Positions 50,164-58,523 of a DNA stretch of 59,683 bases are shown here, piece after piece (position 1 is the first letter of the stretch; every line of letters begins with the position of its first letter). This DNA is from an uncultured Eggerthellaceae bacterium (GTDB taxonomy: Bacteria > Actinomycetota > Coriobacteriia > Coriobacteriales > Eggerthellaceae). Below the pieces are notes generated by a model. That model ran no database searches and was not told the origin of the DNA. It saw nothing but the letters and a program-made list of their open reading frames with translations. The translations under genes and the position numbers were made by a program. The stretch covers positions 1 through 59,683 of the forward strand of contig CAJOIP010000005.1 in the NCBI GenBank assembly GCA_905234785.1. Direction: 5' to 3'.

Positions 50164-50818
50164 CGCCCGGCCCCATTCCCTCGTCTATGATTTGCATAAT
50201 GAACAGGTCACCTTTTCGACGCGCGTTGCGTTCGACGTCGAAGTACCTGTTGCGCGCTTCGCGATCGCGCTGCTCCCGGCGCGGCAACCAGACGGAGCGC
50301 CCCACCTCCTGGGCACCAAGAAACTCCATGCGGGCAAAGGCTCGCTCGCTCCGTATCATAACCTGCCTGCCGAGGCTCCCGAGCTGCATGGCATTTCTCA
50401 GCTGCCTATACGAGATGGAGCCGGAAATGAAGTCCTGGGCGAACGTGAAGTAGCTGTCGTCTGCCCGATTGCCCTCGACCACGTCGGCGCCCGAGAAGTC
50501 GACCGAGAAGTGCTTCAGCAGGTAGCCCCGCGCCTCGTTCGCGATCGGGGAGCGGACATCGAACCAGCGGTTCTGCAGCAGGGTGGCCAGCCAGTGGAGC
50601 GTGCAGTACCGCTGATCGTCGAGGTCGACAACGCTCAGGCCCTCGAGGTCGATGGCGTAGCGGTTCGCATAGCCGTCGTGGTCGAACCCCACGGCCCATT
50701 CCTTGGCCATGTCCTCGTGCTCGGTGCAGTAGAATCCCAAACCGTAATCGTTGTGCGGCTTCCCCGCCCCGAACCGGGGCGATTCCACTATGCGCTCGGA
50801 CCCGTGGTAGAGTTCCAT
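50147..50818 (-). CDS. DUF3990 toxin-like protein (ADP-ribosyltransferase-like fold)
   Basis: The 223-residue protein starts MELYHGSERIVESPRFGAGK and continues NDYGLGFYCTEHEDMAKEWA, the 'lYHGs...ve.P......DFG.GFYtT' pattern of DUF3990, which is similar to ADP-ribosyltransferase folds. QLRNAMQLGSLGRQVMIRSE is typical of the C-terminal half. AGAAAGGGAAGCG precedes ATG 50818. It is upstream of, and overlaps, an HTH gene in a toxin-antitoxin-like layout. The family's activity has not been proven in this context. Confidence 0.7.
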   Translation of the reverse strand: MELYHGSERIVESPRFGAGKPHNDYGLGFYCTEHEDMAKEWAVGFDHDGYANRYAIDLEGLSVVDLDDQRYCTLHWLATLLQNRWFDVRSPIANEARGYLLKHFSVDFSGADVVEGNRADDSYFTFAQDFISGSISYRQLRNAMQLGSLGRQVMIRSERAFARMEFLGAQEVGRSVWLPRREQRDREARNRYFDVERNARRKGDLFIMQIIDEGMGPGDERLR

Positions 50819-50830
50819 CGCTTCCCTTTC

Positions 50831-50850
50831 TATACTCCTATTGGAGTATA
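50831..50850. promoter_or_regulatory. Operator-like palindrome of the DUF3990/HTH pair
   Basis: TATACTCC-TATT-GGAGTATA is a perfect 8-base-arm palindrome, 13 bases before the toxin-like gene start. Its TATA ends may also form the -10 region. It is the expected place for autoregulation by the HTH partner. Confidence 0.6.
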
Positions 50851-50895
50851 TCATGAACGCGGACCTCTTGATTCTATGAAAATGACCGGGTAGCT

Positions 50896-50997
50896 CACGC
50901 GCTCGCCTCGTCTTCGGCAAGTGCGCCTTCGAGCTTGCGTATGGCTATTTTCGCGAAGCGGCGCACCTGGTCGCTACCCTCCGAAGCCGCGCGGCGG
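50896..50997 (-). pseudogene. Short C-terminal fragment of an unidentified gene
   Basis: The minus strand reads EGSDQVRRFAKIAIRKLEGA then LAEDEASA and a stop at 50896-50898. The helical, charged composition looks coding, but there is no start and sequence upstream changes character. The plus strand of 50999-51135 also carries a hydrophobic stretch (CLLMTFFVVVLVLAPAYNAQ) that may be a fragment of a membrane protein. I cannot assign either. Confidence 0.25.
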
Positions 50998-51139
50998 GAC
51001 CCCTTTGCCCAACGCGGCGCGGCTTGTGAAGTTCGCAGCCACAAGCTGCCTTCTCATGACGTTCTTCGTCGTGGTGCTCGTGCTGGCGCCGGCCTACAAC
51101 GCGCAGGGCCTCGACGGCTACTACCTCATGTTCTGCGTG

Positions 51140-51376
51140 CGCGATGTTGATCGGGTCGTCGGTAAAGCTCGACTGCATGAAGAAGCGCTGGCGCCCGGTG
51201 AACAGCTGGAAGGGGTACTCCTCGAACTTGCCGATGTAGTTGGGCTCGAGCGGGTACGTCACGCCCAGCCCCACGCGCTTGGCGAGCTCGCTGTAGTAGT
51301 ACACGGGGTCCTTGCAGCCCTCGGTCGGCTCGACGGCCGGCTCCTGCAGCACGATGTGGTTGTACGTTGCCGACTA
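51140..51376 (-). pseudogene. Molybdopterin oxidoreductase fragment
   Basis: The frame reads YNHIVLQEPAVEPTEGCKDP, VYYYSELAKRVGLGVTYPLE and EYPFQLFTGRQRFFMQSSFT. The last segment is the entrance to the C-terminal (molybdopterin dinucleotide-binding) domain of DMSO-reductase-family catalytic subunits. A stop codon precedes it in frame and the match ends at ~51140, leaving ~80 residues of a protein normally 750-900 long. Confidence 0.6.
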
Positions 51377-51381
51377 TGAAG

Positions 51382-51792
51382 CTAGGCGACCGGCTCTCCT
51401 GCGGTGGGGCCGGGAGCCGACGAGTAGACGCCCTCGACGTGCACGAAGCAGCCGCCCTTGGCGCGGATGGGCATGCCCATCTTCTCGAACGCGACGTCGA
51501 CCCAGGCCTTCTGCCCCTCGAACTCGGGCCCCTCGTTCACGTAGCGGGCGGTCCCATACAGCTCGTAGGCGTCGTTGCCCTTCCAGAAGATGACCGACAC
51601 CTTCGGGTTCTCCTGCAGGTTGGCCAGCGTCTTCTTGAAGAACTGGTCGGAAAGGTAGACCGTCTCGTCGTCGATCACGGCCTTCATCGCCACGATGCAG
51701 CAGTTGGGCTGCGCGTCGGCGCGGGCGGTCGCGAACACGACGTTCGGGACCTCCTTGAAGAGCTCTTGCACGTTCTCGGGCATTGCAGTCAT
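51382..51792 (-). CDS. Pyridoxamine 5'-phosphate oxidase-family flavin-binding protein
   Basis: The 136-residue protein reads VPNVVFATARADAQPNCCIV, TVYLSDQFFKKTLANLQENP and VSVIFWKGNDAYELYGTARY, the split-barrel FMN-binding fold of the PNPOx-like family. Members bind FMN or F420 and reduce varied substrates; no PLP-pathway gene is nearby. AAGGAGG lies seven bases before the ATG. It is intact in spite of remnants on both sides. Confidence 0.8.
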   Translation of the reverse strand: MTAMPENVQELFKEVPNVVFATARADAQPNCCIVAMKAVIDDETVYLSDQFFKKTLANLQENPKVSVIFWKGNDAYELYGTARYVNEGPEFEGQKAWVDVAFEKMGMPIRAKGGCFVHVEGVYSSAPGPTAGEPVA

Positions 51793-51956
51793 ATCGGTTC
51801 CTCCTTATCGATGGGACAGGTAATCTGCCTCATCTTACACCGCCTCACCTCATCGGCTTCGTGGCAGATGGAGCACGCGACGCCGCCGCCCGGCAAAAGG
51901 AAAACGGGGACGAGTCACCAAGCGCCGATGCTCCAGCCAGAAGGGACGCTCCCCCA

Positions 51957-52340
51957 TTACCGGCACGCCCGGATGATGTAGCGGTTCTCGAAGGTGCCCA
52001 CGAGCCAGGCTTCCATCTGTTCGCGCGTATAGGGCACGTCGTTGTGCTTGCGCGCCGGCCCCGAGGGGTCCTTCATGTAGAACAGGCCGCCCTCGTGCTT
52101 CCAGATGCATGCGAAGTGCCCGCCCGAATGCTGCCATGTCTGCTTGGTGCCGTCGCGGTTGAGCCAGGGCTCGCCGATGTCACGCGAACTGGCCCAGATG
52201 ACCGCGCCGCCGTCGAGCACGCGCGCCACGTTGCCGACCGACTTGTCGGCCAGAAACTCGGTTTCCACGCCGAAAAGCTCGCGGTGCATGTCGGCGTATT
52301 CGACGTAAGCGTCCTTCGCGAGGTAGGGGCTGGAGTCTAC
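51957..52340 (-). pseudogene. C39-like peptidase, headless
   Basis: The frame DSSPYLAKDAYVEYADMHRE, GNVARVLDGGAVIWASSRDI and TWQHSGGHFACIWKHEGGLF matches the C-terminal two thirds of a C39/papain-like peptidase, including the catalytic His. The N-terminal part with the catalytic Cys is missing; sequence upstream of 52340 has an in-frame stop two codons away. A start at ATG 52289 could give a 110-residue, inactive product. Confidence 0.6.
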
Positions 52341-52457
52341 CTTATTCTATCTTTAATCAAGTGAGACAGGTATCTGCGCCTCGGCGCCATTGCCCTCATG
52401 GCCTCAACTCACCTGCCCGATGGGGCGCAGACGGCTGGCGTCGAATGAAACAGACAC

Positions 52458-53348
52458 TCAGTATGCAATTCCGAAATAGTCGAGGCGCTCCTTAAACCTG
52501 TCCTGGGCGGAGAGGCAGGTGTCCATCAGGTATCCGCGCTCGCTTCGCCATTCGGCGAGCCCGCGGTAGTAGAACTGCTTGATGTCGTCTTCGATGACGA
52601 ACGGGACGATGCCGTTGCACAGGCATTCCTTGAACAGGATCAGGCGGCCCACGCGGCCGTTGCCGTCCTGGAACGGGTGGATCGACTCGAAATCGCAATG
52701 GAAGGCGACGACGTCCTCGAGCGTCTTCGCCCGATTCTCGTTGTAGCCCGATACGAGTTTCGCCATCTCCTGCGGCACCTCTTCGGGACGCGCGGTGGGC
52801 CCGCCGCCCACCTCGTTGGCCAGCCGCTTGTACTCGCCAACGGCAAACCACGACTTGCGACTGTCGCTCGTGCCGCTTTTCAGCAACAGGTGCAGCTGCT
52901 TGATCATGCGCTCCGACAGCATCCTGTTCGCGTTGTCGATGACGTAATCGATGCAGCGGAAATGGTTGACGGTCTCTATGACGTCGTCGGCGCTCACGGG
53001 GAGGTCCGCAACGCCTATCGTGTTGGTCTCGAAGATGAGCCTCGTCTGATCGTGCGTGAGGCGGCTCCCCTCGATGTGATTCGAGTTGTACGTCAGCTCC
53101 ACTTGCACCTTGTGGTAGATGCCGCCTGGAAGTTGCGATTCCTTCTCGAGGCGGAGCCTCTCGAGGAGGGTGCCGGGGAGCTTGCCCTTCCGGGGTTTCC
53201 TCGCCGGCTTCCCGGCGTTAGCGGGGATGTTCCAGGTCCGCCCCGTCTGGAAGGCGCCGGGGACACGCCCGGCTTCGCAGTAACCGCGGGCAACACGCGG
53301 CGTAACACCCCATTTTTCCGCTGCCTCGTTAACGGAGATATAGTCCAC
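52458..53348 (-). CDS. Fic-family AMPylase with N-terminal HTH
   Basis: The 296-residue protein has an N-terminal excisionase-like helix-turn-helix (YISVNEAAEKWGVTPRVARG), a linker, and a Fic domain. The inhibitory helix motif TYNSNHIEGSRLT (S/T-x-x-x-E) lies N-terminal to the core, so it is self-inhibited. The core motif is HPFQDGNGRVGR, complete with the catalytic His, so transfer of AMP to a target hydroxyl is expected. A GTG at 53348 with GGGAGGG upstream is the likely start. It stands alone in an AT-rich patch that contains its promoter. Confidence 0.85.
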   Translation of the reverse strand: MDYISVNEAAEKWGVTPRVARGYCEAGRVPGAFQTGRTWNIPANAGKPARKPRKGKLPGTLLERLRLEKESQLPGGIYHKVQVELTYNSNHIEGSRLTHDQTRLIFETNTIGVADLPVSADDVIETVNHFRCIDYVIDNANRMLSERMIKQLHLLLKSGTSDSRKSWFAVGEYKRLANEVGGGPTARPEEVPQEMAKLVSGYNENRAKTLEDVVAFHCDFESIHPFQDGNGRVGRLILFKECLCNGIVPFVIEDDIKQFYYRGLAEWRSERGYLMDTCLSAQDRFKERLDYFGIAY

Positions 53349-53401
53349 CCAAACAACCCTCCCGCGCATATCCTGATCCCTATTCGGCTATTTATATTCC
53401 C

Positions 53402-53407
53402 ATTATA
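53402..53407 (-). promoter_or_regulatory. -10 box of the fic gene
   Basis: TATAAT on the minus strand lies in a 60-base AT-rich region (53375-53440) that also has inverted ATTCGGCTA / TAGCCGTAT ends. It is 54 bases before the GTG start. Confidence 0.4.
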
Positions 53408-53468
53408 TTACTTTTTATTCATGTTTTTAGCCGTATGACGAATGGGGATGGCGTGAACTTGATGTGGG

Positions 53469-53981
53469 TCAGACTTCCCCGACCATATGGTCCGCGGTGA
53501 GCCGCGCCTGGACCAGCCGCATGACGTTCATCACGGTGCGCGCGCTCACCGAGCTGCCGCCGGCCGCCTCCATGAAGTGCGCGGCCTTGGCGTATGAGCC
53601 CTCCGAGGCGGCGTCCACCAGGAACTCCTGCGCATGCGGCGACACGCGTGCGTTGCGGGCGAGGTCGATGGCGCCGTCGAGCGGGGCGAACGTGTTGCCG
53701 TAGCGGTCGACGCAGACCCTGCGGGCGAAGGCCAGGTCCCCGAACGTCGTGGCGAGCGTGCGCGGGCGCCTCTCGTGGATCCTGCTGCCCGCCGGCAGGC
53801 TGGCGCAGAGCTCGCCGTCATAGGATTCCAGCGCGAGGGCGGCCGCGGCCGCAATCGTCATGTGGCCCACCAGCACGGCCTCGCGCTCGAAGCCGGAAAG
53901 GCCGATATCCCCGCCCTTGAGGATATCGAGGAATACCCCGCCCAGGCAGGCGACGGCGGCAGCTGTGTCATAATTCTTCAT
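53469..53981 (-). mobile_element. ISLre2-family transposase, N-terminal remnant
   Basis: The 170-residue frame reads FGDLAFARRVCVDRYGNTFA, IDLARNARVSPHAQEFLVDA and EGSYAKAAHFMEAAGGSSVS, the N-terminal region of ISLre2 (UPF0236) transposases. Full proteins are about 450 residues; the catalytic part is missing and a stop follows directly. AAAGGAAG precedes the ATG at 53981, so this looks like the 5' end of an insertion sequence cut by deletion. Terminal inverted repeats were not found. Confidence 0.65.
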
Positions 53982-54043
53982 CGGGACTTCCTTTCTCTCT
54001 TTTTGCTGCAACCTAAAGGTTAAAGGAAGTCCTTTTTTGATTT

Positions 54044-54063
54044 CCCGGGAGCCGGCTCCCGGG
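54044..54063. repeat. 20-bp G+C palindrome upstream of the ISLre2 remnant
   Basis: CCCGGGAGCCGGCTCCCGGG is a perfect palindrome followed on the plus strand by GGAT and preceded on the minus strand side by AAGGACTTCC-like sequence. It may be a terminator or part of the insertion-sequence end. Confidence 0.5.
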
Positions 54064-54127
54064 GATATTGCTCCGCTTCCTCGGGCGGGCCCCGCTTTTC
54101 CAAGCACTTGGCAGGTGGGCCGCCGCC

Positions 54128-54155
54128 TTGGAAATCGCCGCTGATGCGGTATAGT
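54128..54155 (+). promoter_or_regulatory. Promoter of the 54201 membrane protein gene
   Basis: TTGGAA (54128-54133) and TATAGT (54150-54155) are 16 bases apart, 45 bases before the start codon. Confidence 0.5.
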
Positions 54156-54200
54156 TGCACGAGGCCGAATGTTCGCCGAACACCAAGCTGGGAGGCCCTC

Positions 54201-55196
54201 ATGCTCACATCATGGTACGCCTACGCGGTTGCGGCCGATCCCGACAAAACGCCCTACGACTTCAGCTTCTGGCGCGCGCTCGCAAGTGTCGCCGGAACGG
54301 GCCTTGGCGCGTGGTTCATCCATCGTCGCTCAAAGGCAGCCTTGCCTGCGGCGGCGGCAACGGCTGTTGGCACCATCGCGCTCGGCGCGCTCAACATGAT
54401 GAGGAAGGGCGCCTACGTCACGCGCTCGTGGAAGAGCAGCTCTCCCAAGGAGACCATTTTCAACCGCATCATGCCCGCCCTCCACATCGTGGGCTCTGTC
54501 GCACTCGCCGGCGCAGGTGCGGTGGCGGAAAAGGCGCGCAGAAAAGGCGCCCCCGCGCTCGAAGGCCCGCTTTCAAGCGCGTCCTGGTATCCGCAAGCGC
54601 GCAAACTCGGGCTGTATTTCATGTCGTTTTCCATGGTGGGCCATTGGGTCGAGATGCTGTTTTGCACCGGCATCAAGTACGGCATCTTCAAGGGCGGATA
54701 CGACCGCAACAACCACATGCTTTGGGACCAGTGGCTGTTCCCCTTCCCCGCCGAGGGCACGGCGGCCGTGCTGGCCGACTTGGTGTTGAAGCCGGCAAAG
54801 GAAGCGATTGTGGGCGCTGTCTCCAGGAGCGTCCTTCCCCTGTGGCTGCACATGCCGACGGCGCTTGCGGGCAGCTTCTTGGTGAACCAGCTCGTATGCA
54901 CCTCCATCGACTTCGCCACGGGCATGGCGGCGAACCGCAACTACGAGCTGTGGGACTACCGCGACATGCGGTTCCACTTCATGGGGCAGGTATGCTTGCA
55001 GAACTCGCTGTTCTACTCGATTGCGGCGACGTGGGGCGTATGGTGGCTGCTGCCTGCGCTGGAAAAGCTGATGGAGAGCGCCGGCGACACGGTGCTTGAC
55101 GGGGTGCTTGTTGGCATGGGCTCGGTTTTCATCTTCTTGGAGCTGCTTTACCAAGCCGTGCCGCCCAAGAAAGCGCCGGGCGCGCTACCCGCATAA
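54201..55196 (+). CDS. Membrane protein related to the 48819 gene product
   Basis: The 331-residue protein has seven or eight hydrophobic segments. The C-terminal two thirds align with the 211-residue protein at 48819 (FSMVGHWVEMLFC, AEGTAAVLADLVLKPAKEAI, GSFLVNQLVCTSIDF), while an extra ~100 residues with two helices precede it. GGGAGG precedes the ATG. It resembles the CmpB-like putative ABC transporter membrane family, though no ATPase is adjacent. Function unknown. Confidence 0.55.
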   Translation: MLTSWYAYAVAADPDKTPYDFSFWRALASVAGTGLGAWFIHRRSKAALPAAAATAVGTIALGALNMMRKGAYVTRSWKSSSPKETIFNRIMPALHIVGSVALAGAGAVAEKARRKGAPALEGPLSSASWYPQARKLGLYFMSFSMVGHWVEMLFCTGIKYGIFKGGYDRNNHMLWDQWLFPFPAEGTAAVLADLVLKPAKEAIVGAVSRSVLPLWLHMPTALAGSFLVNQLVCTSIDFATGMAANRNYELWDYRDMRFHFMGQVCLQNSLFYSIAATWGVWWLLPALEKLMESAGDTVLDGVLVGMGSVFIFLELLYQAVPPKKAPGALPA

Positions 55197-55268
55197 TGTT
55201 GGTATCCTTACGTTAGATGGCTGCCTGCGCCGAGCTTTGCGGCCAGGCCGCGGCCAAGAGAGGGGACT

Positions 55269-56384
55269 ATGATGGCATACCTTGGCGAGAGCATTCCAAA
55301 ACTCGGATTCGGCCTGATGAGGCTGCCGAAACTCGACGATGGCGCGATTGATGTCGAGCAAGTCAAGCAGATGGTCGACTTGTTCTTGGAAGCAGGCTGC
55401 ACGTACTTCGACACAGCTCGTGCCTATGACGGCTCCGAAGCGGCTATCCGTCAGGCGTTGGTGGAGCGCTACCCGCGCGAAAGCTACCAGCTTGCCACGA
55501 AGAACGCCGCCTGGATCAAGGCGAAAGACGCCGCCGAGGCGCGGGCTGACTTCGACATCTCGCTTGAGCAGACGGGTGCAGGGTATTTCGACTTCTACCT
55601 CATCCACAACACGGGCGGCCCGCGCACGGCCGTGTTCGACAAGTTCGAAATGTGGGATTTCGTGAAGCAGCTGAAGGCCGACGGCAAGGTGCGCCATATC
55701 GGGTTCTCGCACCACGACAACGCCGAGAAGCTCGACGAGATCATGACGGCGCATCCCGAGATGGAGTTCGTGCAGCTGCAGGTGAACTACGCCGATTGGG
55801 ACAACGCCAACACGCAATCGCGTAAATGCGTGGAGGTCGCGCAGAAGCACGGCCTGCCCATCGTCATCATGGAGCCGGTACGCGGAGGGGCGCTGGCCAC
55901 ACCCCCCGAACCGGTAGCCGAGGTGCTTCGCGCCGCCAACGCCAACCGATCTTTCCCCGACTGGGCCCTGCGCTTCGCTTTCGGGACGCCCAACCTGATC
56001 ACCGTGCTTTCCGGCATGTCGAGCGTCCAGCAGATGCAGGAGAACCTGGAAACGTGGCGCACATACGAGCCACTCACCGATGCCGAGCTTGCAACGCTGC
56101 GCCTGGCCAAGGAGAAGCTCGACGAGCTGTTGGACAACCCTTGCACGAACTGCCAGTACTGCATGAAGTCGTGCCCCATGGACATCCGCATCGCACCCAT
56201 CATGGAAGCGCTCAACCGCGCGGGCATGTACGGCACGGCCAACGGCAAGAACTGGTTCGGCTTCCAGACAGCAGCCGGCGGCAAGGCATCCGAGTGCATC
56301 CAGTGCTTCCAGTGCGAGGCTGCTTGTCCCCAGCACATCGAGATAGTCGGCAAGCTGCAACGCGCCGCCGAGCTATTCGAATGA
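55269..56384 (+). CDS. Aldo/keto reductase with C-terminal 2[4Fe-4S] module
   Basis: The 371-residue protein has an intact aldo/keto reductase barrel with tetrad Asp48, Tyr53, Lys78 and His113 (FDTARAYDGSE, YQLATKN, FYLIHNTGG). The C-terminus carries two cysteine clusters, CTNCQYCMKSCPMDI and CIQCFQCEAACPQHIEI, for two [4Fe-4S] clusters. Such fusions are common in anaerobes and may connect carbonyl reduction to ferredoxin. GAGAGGGG precedes two adjacent ATGs. The headless gene at 46285 is a paralogue. Confidence 0.87.
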   Translation: MMAYLGESIPKLGFGLMRLPKLDDGAIDVEQVKQMVDLFLEAGCTYFDTARAYDGSEAAIRQALVERYPRESYQLATKNAAWIKAKDAAEARADFDISLEQTGAGYFDFYLIHNTGGPRTAVFDKFEMWDFVKQLKADGKVRHIGFSHHDNAEKLDEIMTAHPEMEFVQLQVNYADWDNANTQSRKCVEVAQKHGLPIVIMEPVRGGALATPPEPVAEVLRAANANRSFPDWALRFAFGTPNLITVLSGMSSVQQMQENLETWRTYEPLTDAELATLRLAKEKLDELLDNPCTNCQYCMKSCPMDIRIAPIMEALNRAGMYGTANGKNWFGFQTAAGGKASECIQCFQCEAACPQHIEIVGKLQRAAELFE

Positions 56385-56417
56385 CGAGCTGTGAAGCCCT
56401 GTCGGCTCGTGCTATGA

Positions 56418-56540
56418 TGCCCTTGCGGAGATAAAAACACGACCCCGTTGGGTAGTCGGGGTGCGCTTGCGGTTCGCCCGCGGCGTCAGTAACCTGCCTC
56501 CTTGGTTGTCCCTTCTCTGCGTGGTGACTACATACAAGGA
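56418..56540 (+). promoter_or_regulatory. Structured leader of yjdF, candidate NaMT (yjdF) riboswitch
   Basis: The ~120-base leader contains GACCCCG ... CGGGGTGC and GCGGTTCGCCCGCGG stems before a strong AAGGAGG site. yjdF genes in other bacteria are often controlled by the azaaromatic-sensing yjdF RNA motif. I cannot confirm the conserved core by eye, so this rests mainly on position and folding potential. Confidence 0.35.
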
Positions 56541-56550
56541 GGAATTCACC

Positions 56551-56962
56551 ATGCAGGAGATCAGGGTTTCCTCCACCCTGAGGCCAGTTTTGGGTGGGGA
56601 TGTTCGAGCGCGTCGAAGGCGGAAAGCTGTGCGCGTGCCGAGTCGTGTTCGGCGCCGAGCCTTCGAACGAGGAAATTCAAGAGCTCATAGTCAAACGATA
56701 CCGCCGGCTGCGTTTCACCGAGCCAGTGGCAAGCGGCTCGACGCCCAAAGTCGTCGCAAACCCCAATCGGCGAGCGCGCGAAGCTGCCCGCGAGATGAAG
56801 CGACCCGGCCCGTCGACCAAAGCGCAGCAAGCGCTTTCCGATCAGCGAGAGGCGATCGCCGAGCAACGTAAAGCCGCCACGCGGGAAAAACGCGACCAGG
56901 AAAAGCAGCGGCGCTTCGAGCTGCGTCAGGAGAAACGCAAGCTGAAGCACCGCGGTAAATAA
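56551..56962 (+). pseudogene. yjdF: yjdF-family gene with early frameshift
   Basis: From ATG 56551 the first frame reads MQEIRVSSTL, and after base ~56580 the YjdF frame continues as QFWVGMFERVEGGKLCACRV, FGAEPSNEEIQELIVKRYRR and a Lys/Arg/Glu-rich tail. The usual join would be STL-EG-QFWVG; two bases appear to be missing there. An in-frame GTG at 56594 could start a shortened 122-residue protein without its first strand. The strong ribosome site belongs to the original start. Confidence 0.65.
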
Positions 56963-56980
56963 TGTGGCAGGAGGCGTTTT

Positions 56981-58063
56981 CTACCGTGAGGACGCCGCCT
57001 GGTCGATGGCTTTCGCGAAGACATCCGGATGCTCGACGTGGATGTCGTGGCCGGATTTGATCGCGATGGTTTCGCAGGCGGCAATTGTCTCCTGGATGCG
57101 CGCCGCGTCTTCGTCGGTCGTGGCGGCAAAGAGAACGCCGTCTTCGCCGTAGTTTGTCAACGCCTTCAGGTAGACGGTGGGGCATTTGATTTGACGCAGC
57201 ATTGCCTCCTGGTCGATGCCGGCCATCCAGCTGCCATCGTAGAACGAGTCGCCGAAGCGCGGATCCCAATCGTCCATGAAGTACATGCCGCGCGTCCAAT
57301 CGCGCGGGACCCAAGCGTTCGTCGCATGCTCGCCGGGGTGTTCCGCGCAGAACGCGGCTGTTTGGTCCGCGAGCAGCTTTTGCAAGCCGCCGAACAGGCC
57401 GAACAGGTAGCTGTGCGATGCGTACCATGCGGGATAGGCCGTCACTTCGCTCTGCTGCAAGAACGCGTGCGCAACGATATAGCCGTCGTACCAGGCAAAC
57501 GTGCCCGCACCTTCCTGCGCCTCTTCGGGTGTCACGCGGAACAGCGGCGGGTCTTCCAGAACGCAGGCGGTCACGTGCTCCGTATCGTTCGCGGCAACGT
57601 ATGCGGCGAGGATGCCGCCCGACGAGTGGCCGGACACGATGTAGTCGCCGCCGATAACCTGGCCCGCGAACGCGATCAGCGCATCGCCATTTGCCGCGCA
57701 CGTGTACACCGCCGGGTCATGCGCCGACTCGCCATGCCCGAAGCAATCGACGGCGAACACGTGATAGCGCTTCGACAACTCGGGCAGCACGCTGGCGTAA
57801 TCCTCCCATTCCATGCCCTGCCCGTGAATGAGCATGAGCGCCGGCCCGTTGGCTGGTCCTTCTGCGTAGTTGATGGTTGCGCCGTTCACCGTCGCCTGTT
57901 TCTCCACGAGGCCGGCGTCAAACGCCTTGGCAATCATGCGCTCTTCGGCATGCAGGTTGTTGTCGCAGTACAAGCCGACGGCAACACCGGCCACGGCCAC
58001 GACAACGCCCGCGACGATGCCCGTCACCTTCAACGCCTTTCCCCCGCGCTTCCTCCCCGTCAT
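56981..58063 (-). CDS. Membrane-anchored alpha/beta hydrolase
   Basis: The 360-residue protein has a basic start, one membrane helix (VTGIVAGVVVAVAGVAVGLY) and an alpha/beta hydrolase domain outside. LMLIHGQGMEWEDYASVLPE is the oxyanion region, GHSSGG the nucleophile elbow, and SGHDIHVEHPDVFAKAI carries the catalytic His. A lid-like insertion lies between. The ATG overlaps the stop codon of the upstream regulator (ATGA), so the two are translationally coupled and probably coregulated. Substrate unknown. Confidence 0.8.
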   Translation of the reverse strand: MTGRKRGGKALKVTGIVAGVVVAVAGVAVGLYCDNNLHAEERMIAKAFDAGLVEKQATVNGATINYAEGPANGPALMLIHGQGMEWEDYASVLPELSKRYHVFAVDCFGHGESAHDPAVYTCAANGDALIAFAGQVIGGDYIVSGHSSGGILAAYVAANDTEHVTACVLEDPPLFRVTPEEAQEGAGTFAWYDGYIVAHAFLQQSEVTAYPAWYASHSYLFGLFGGLQKLLADQTAAFCAEHPGEHATNAWVPRDWTRGMYFMDDWDPRFGDSFYDGSWMAGIDQEAMLRQIKCPTVYLKALTNYGEDGVLFAATTDEDAARIQETIAACETIAIKSGHDIHVEHPDVFAKAIDQAASSR

Positions 58064-58494
58064 CTTGCAGCCCTCCTCGCCGCGGCCATAACCGCTTCCA
58101 CGCCCGCCATGAACTCTTCCTCCCTGCACAGCGCAAGCCCCTGCCCCTCTTCGCCAAGCACCACGAGCTTGTCACCGGGCTTGATGCCAAACAGATCGCG
58201 CGCTTCCTTGGGAATGACGATCTGCCCGCGTTCGCCAACTTTCACGTTGCCGAACAGGTGCCTGCCTCTTGGAGGGGCGGCAACCCCCAGACTGCCGCCA
58301 TCGAAGGACACGAGCGCGTCAAGCGTCGTGCCGAGCGCGTCGGCGAGCGCCGCCGCGTGCTCGAGGTCGGGCGATGTCTCGCCCGATTCCCACTTCGCCA
58401 CCGTCTGACGCGATACGCCGACGGCTTCGGCCAGCTGCTCCTGCGTGCGCCCCGCCGCCGTCCTCGTCAACAATATGTTGCCGGCAATGCCCAT
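58060..58494 (-). CDS. XRE HTH - SpoVT/AbrB fusion regulator
   Basis: The 144-residue protein has an N-terminal XRE helix-turn-helix (RTQEQLAEAVGVSRQTVAKW) and a C-terminal AbrB swapped-hairpin domain (VKVGERGQIVIPKEARDLFG, GDKLVVLGEEGQGLAL). Both are DNA-binding folds, so it may recognise two sites or dimerise through AbrB. AGAAGGAAGCGAGC precedes the ATG. A palindrome 30 bases upstream is a candidate self-operator. It is cotranscribed with the overlapping hydrolase gene. Confidence 0.85.
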   Translation of the reverse strand: MGIAGNILLTRTAAGRTQEQLAEAVGVSRQTVAKWESGETSPDLEHAAALADALGTTLDALVSFDGGSLGVAAPPRGRHLFGNVKVGERGQIVIPKEARDLFGIKPGDKLVVLGEEGQGLALCREEEFMAGVEAVMAAARRAAR

Positions 58495-58523
58495 GCTCGC
58501 TTCCTTCTCAATGCTTTCGCATG

